Of a stretch of 8,882 nucleotides of DNA, positions 6,252-8,882 are shown piece after piece. Both the position numbers and the translations under genes were made by a program. Source of the DNA: JAQVWU01 sp964628455 (lineage in GTDB: Bacteria; Bacillota; Clostridia; Oscillospirales; CAG-272); NCBI GenBank assembly GCA_964628455.1, contig CAZVPD010000150.1:1-8882 (forward strand), given 5' to 3'. The stretch's first letter is position 1. Every line of letters starts with the position of its first letter. Below the pieces are notes generated by a model that worked only from the letters and a program-made list of their open reading frames with translations, was not told the origin of the DNA and did no database searches.

Positions 6252-6317
6252 GGTTTTGTAAAAAAGCACCGTGTTTTTCAAACCAAAATCAATCTGTGAC
6301 CGGACGGTATATAATTT

Positions 6318-7472
6318 ATGAATATCAAACTCAGCGAACCTGTTGTCGTCACGCAGTGTCCGGAACCGTCTGCCGAGGGCAAAATCCCCTGGGGCGAATA
6401 TCAGTTCCCCGAAATCGAGAGAACCGCCGAAGGTTATCTGCATGCCGCCTATCACATAAACGCGGATTCGGCGACGGCATACGGCAAGCCGAAAGGACAC
6501 GCGCTGAGCTTTGACGGGGGCAAAACATGGTCGCCGTGTAAAAAAGACGATGGTTATACCGGCGGTCTGGCTGTCGGTGACGGCAGCCGTATCAGAATTT
6601 TCGACCGGATCGCCGTAAACCCCAAAGATATCGAGCTGCCTGAAAAAACGGATGCCGAAAAAACATTCTGGGGAGTATTGCCGCAATTTTATTATGCAGG
6701 CCGTTTCGGCGATGATTTCAACGCTTGGTCGGTCGAACGCAAATTCGGCGGCAGTCCATGGATAAGTCAGGTGAAACCCGCACGGCTGCCCGACAATGCC
6801 GCGAGATATGTGATCGACGGCGTCATGCCGTATAATATGCTGTGGCGTATCAGGATCGCGCCTGACGGAACTGTCTGGGGAATCGCCTACCCGTTCTTTA
6901 TCAGCGGATATAAGGACAAGACCGTCATGCAGCCGGCTTTTGTCGTATCGGAGGACAACGGTGAAACCTTTCGGTTTTTAAGCACGATCCCTTATCAGCC
7001 TGTCCCGCCCGCAGACCCGTTTTACGATACACGCGACGGCTTTACCGAGCCCGACGTCACCTTTCTGCCCGACGGCACGGTGATGTGCATCATGCGGACA
7101 CAGGACAGCAACGGAAACGGTCCGTCCTATGTCTGTTACAGCCGGGACAACGGTCTGCACTGGAATGTTCCGGAAATATTCGATGATCTGGGAGTTTGGG
7201 CGAATCTGCTGACTTTAGAATGCGGCGTAACGCTGGCGTCTTACGGACGTCCCGGGGTTTACATAAGGGCGACATCCGATCCGGCGGGCAAAAAATGGGA
7301 TCCCCGCATCCGGATCCTTGACCCCGAAACACCTTCCTGTTCCTACACCGGAATCGCCGCGACAGGCGACAGGTCGGCCGTAATGGTTTACTCGCATTTC
7401 AATTACCGGGGCGGCGACGGGATTCCTCGCAAAACGATTTTCGCACGCGCAATGGAGATCGATGTCCGATAA
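6318..7472 (+). CDS. Sialidase-fold (BNR/Asp-box) protein, probably glycan-active
   Basis: A 384-residue protein with a predicted six-bladed propeller of the sialidase/BNR type. Asp-box motifs are visible at S64-F-D-G-G-K-T-W71, S211-E-D-N-G-E-T-F218 and S275-R-D-N-G-L-H-W282, with a degenerate fourth at S320 to W327. Other family-like segments are F-T-E-P-D-V (242-247), I-M-R-T (258-261) and Y-G-R-P-G-V (309-314), which could supply the acidic residue and two arginines of a sialidase-like site. The N-terminal Y-R-I-P motif appears as Y-Q-F-P (28-31), so the first catalytic arginine is replaced by Gln. True sialidase activity is therefore doubtful. There is no signal peptide, so it should be cytoplasmic. 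An in-frame TAA at 6312-6314 fixes the ATG as the first possible start; the Shine-Dalgarno sequence is weak (GGACGG, 10 nt). SBP3 follows after 21 nt. Confidence 0.8.
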   Translation: MNIKLSEPVVVTQCPEPSAEGKIPWGEYQFPEIERTAEGYLHAAYHINADSATAYGKPKGHALSFDGGKTWSPCKKDDGYTGGLAVGDGSRIRIFDRIAVNPKDIELPEKTDAEKTFWGVLPQFYYAGRFGDDFNAWSVERKFGGSPWISQVKPARLPDNAARYVIDGVMPYNMLWRIRIAPDGTVWGIAYPFFISGYKDKTVMQPAFVVSEDNGETFRFLSTIPYQPVPPADPFYDTRDGFTEPDVTFLPDGTVMCIMRTQDSNGNGPSYVCYSRDNGLHWNVPEIFDDLGVWANLLTLECGVTLASYGRPGVYIRATSDPAGKKWDPRIRILDPETPSCSYTGIAATGDRSAVMVYSHFNYRGGDGIPRKTIFARAMEIDVR

Positions 7473-7493
7473 ATACGGGAGGAAAAACAGACT

Positions 7494-8882
7494 ATGAAAA
7501 TCGCAACAGTATTGCTGCTGACGGTATTTTTGATTTCATTCGTTTCATGTTCACAGGAAACACCATCCGGCACCGCGGATCAGACTGCGGACGCGGAAAC
7601 ACAGACAGTCGAAATAAGCGAAGCGGGCGAAAGCACGGAGGATCTGTCCGACAATCTGCCGGCCGTCGAGTATGACGGCGCCGACTTTATGATATGGTGT
7701 GACGGCGGACCTTACAATCATTTTTATGATGCGGAGCTGACGGGAGAAGTGGTGGACGACGCCGTATACGAACGCAATCTGGCCGTTAAAGAAAGGTTTA
7801 AAATCAACCTGCAGTATGACCTGAACGACAACGAAAACTGGCGCGATAAAAATCCGATGAAAAGCAGCATACTCGCCGCCGACGGGGCTTACGGCCTTAT
7901 TTCCGGCGTCACGCTGTATATGGCCCCTCCCGCGATAGCAGGCTGTTTTTCCAACCTGAACAAGGCGGAATATCTTGACTTATCCCGGCAGTGGTGGTCA
8001 CAGCATATCAACGCCAACATCGAAGTAAACGGCCGTTTATACATGGCATCGGGATTTTTCGATATGCCGACGGTTGCACGGGCGGATGTCACCTATTTCA
8101 GCGCCGAAATGCTTAACAACTACAACCTCGGAAACATTTATGACCTGGTTTACGACGGTACATGGACCTTCTGATCAACGATATTGAAACGGCGGACGCG
8201 GACGGAAACGGCATCTACGACGAGAAAGACCAATACGGCATCACCTCGCAGTGGGACGTTTTCGGCATTCAGATCACAACCACCGGGTATACCTACGCCG
8301 CAAATAACGACGACGGCACGATCACGCTGACCGGATACGATGATTCGTTGATTAAGATCAGCGAAAAAATTTATGATCTGCTTTATAACGCCACCTATTA
8401 CTACAGTGGTTACACGTATCAGGGACAGCATAACTATGAGAACATGATGGATATTTTTACCGATAACCGCGCTCTGTTCCTGATGAACGGCATCGACAAA
8501 ACCCAGTATCCGGCTATGCGTGAAATGGGAACATACGGGATACTGCCGACTCCGAAATTCAGCGATACACAGGAGGAATACGGTACCTTTACATCGGCTT
8601 TCGTTTCCGCGATCCCGGTGGATGCCGCGGATTACGAGCGCAGCGCAGTCATTCTGGAAGCGCTTGAAGCCGAGTCCTACAAAAAGGTTCTGCCTGCATA
8701 TTATGATATAGCCCTTTCGAATAAGTATCTGAACGACGAAGATTCCGTCAACATGCTGAACATCATATACGACAACACCTATTGTGATTTCACCTATATT
8801 TATGCCGAAAGCGGACTGGATACGGCGCTGGCTTTCTCCGTCGGCATTATAAAAGATTATGTTTCATGGTATGACAGCAAGG
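7494..8882 (+). pseudogene. Solute-binding lipoprotein (SBP3), frameshifted, 3' end beyond window
   Basis: The third paralogous binding lipoprotein, 21 nt downstream of the sialidase-like gene and probably co-transcribed with it. The first frame runs from ATG 7494 (GGGAGG about 11 nt upstream) to TGA at 8172-8174. It encodes a signal peptide with lipobox F-V-S-C (Cys19), the G-E-V-V-D-D-A-V-Y-E-R-N motif (84-95), W-W (167-168) and D-G-T-W-T-F (221-226). The rest of the protein continues without a stop in another frame (codons from 8162) to the right edge. That part includes the EF-hand-like loop, G-I-L-P-T-P, A-L-E-A-E-S and P-A-Y-Y-D, all matching SBP2. About 20-30 C-terminal residues lie outside. 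Against SBP1 and SBP2, about 13 nt are missing at the break, so a real deletion is more likely than a one-base sequencing error. If translated, the product would be a 226-residue fragment. Confidence 0.85.

Larger units (their letters stand above)
5994..6317. promoter_or_regulatory. Divergent control region between the URO-D-like and sialidase-like operons
   Basis: These 324 bp hold no credible gene. They contain two outward-facing sigma-A promoters whose -35 boxes are about 120 bp apart, two leaders of about 70 and 60 nt, and several inverted or direct repeats, which are listed separately. The density of symmetric elements suggests binding by one or more regulators that control both operons together. 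The short reading frames that cross this region have no supported start and do not resemble known proteins. Confidence 0.7.

Noticed and set aside
6310..6315. TATAAT immediately before the sialidase-like start codon
   Set aside because: It is only 2 bp from the ATG, so a transcript from it would start inside the gene, and no -35 lies at a suitable distance. The promoter at 6223-6251 is far better.
6081..6686. 201-codon minus-strand frame covering the divergent control region
   Set aside because: It overlaps both promoters and the start of the sialidase-like gene in antisense, and has no credible start signal or family resemblance.
8150..8180. Programmed -1 ribosomal frameshift in SBP3
   Set aside because: No slippery heptamer of the X-XXY-YYZ kind or following stem-loop is evident, and the comparison with SBP1 and SBP2 shows missing codons as well as a shifted frame, so a deletion explains it better.

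Overview
The window is about 8.9 kb of densely coding, moderately GC-rich bacterial DNA. The following suggest a Bacillota/Clostridia-type bacterium, probably a glycan-using gut or similar anaerobe: several large families of lipobox-bearing solute-binding proteins, strong GGAGG-type ribosome binding sites, and near-consensus sigma-A promoters (TTGACA, 17 bp, TAAAAT or TAATAT). This taxonomic guess is inference; there is no rRNA or marker gene here.

Left part (1-2181, all minus strand): a solute-binding lipoprotein (SBP1) runs off the left edge. Upstream of it lie a DUF1801 protein and a thioredoxin-type glutathione peroxidase, which read as a two-gene unit transcribed toward SBP1. SBP1 has its own promoter.

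Middle (2410-5993): a GH20-type beta-N-acetylhexosaminidase on the plus strand converges on a second solute-binding lipoprotein (SBP2, minus strand, GTG start). A compact hairpin that looks like a bidirectional terminator lies between them. SBP2 is downstream of, and probably co-transcribed with, a gene for a uroporphyrinogen-decarboxylase-like protein. That protein is of the methyltransferase-like branch and is not HemE.

Right part (5994-8882): a 324-bp divergent control region holds two back-to-back near-consensus promoters and several inverted repeats. One promoter drives the URO-D-like gene and SBP2 on the minus strand. The other drives a sialidase-fold (Asp-box) protein and a third solute-binding lipoprotein (SBP3) on the plus strand. 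SBP3 is interrupted by a frameshift and runs off the right edge.

The theme is uptake and breakdown of glycans or a related organic substrate. Three paralogous binding lipoproteins would capture ligand outside the cell, and enzymes without signal peptides (GH20-type, sialidase-like, URO-D-like) would act inside. No permease or ATPase is present, so the transporter these proteins serve must be encoded elsewhere. I saw no tRNA, rRNA, CRISPR array, insertion sequence or phage gene. Nothing here is clearly a new kind of system. The best leads are the broken SBP3, the altered active-site motif of the sialidase-like protein, and the dyad-rich divergent promoter region.
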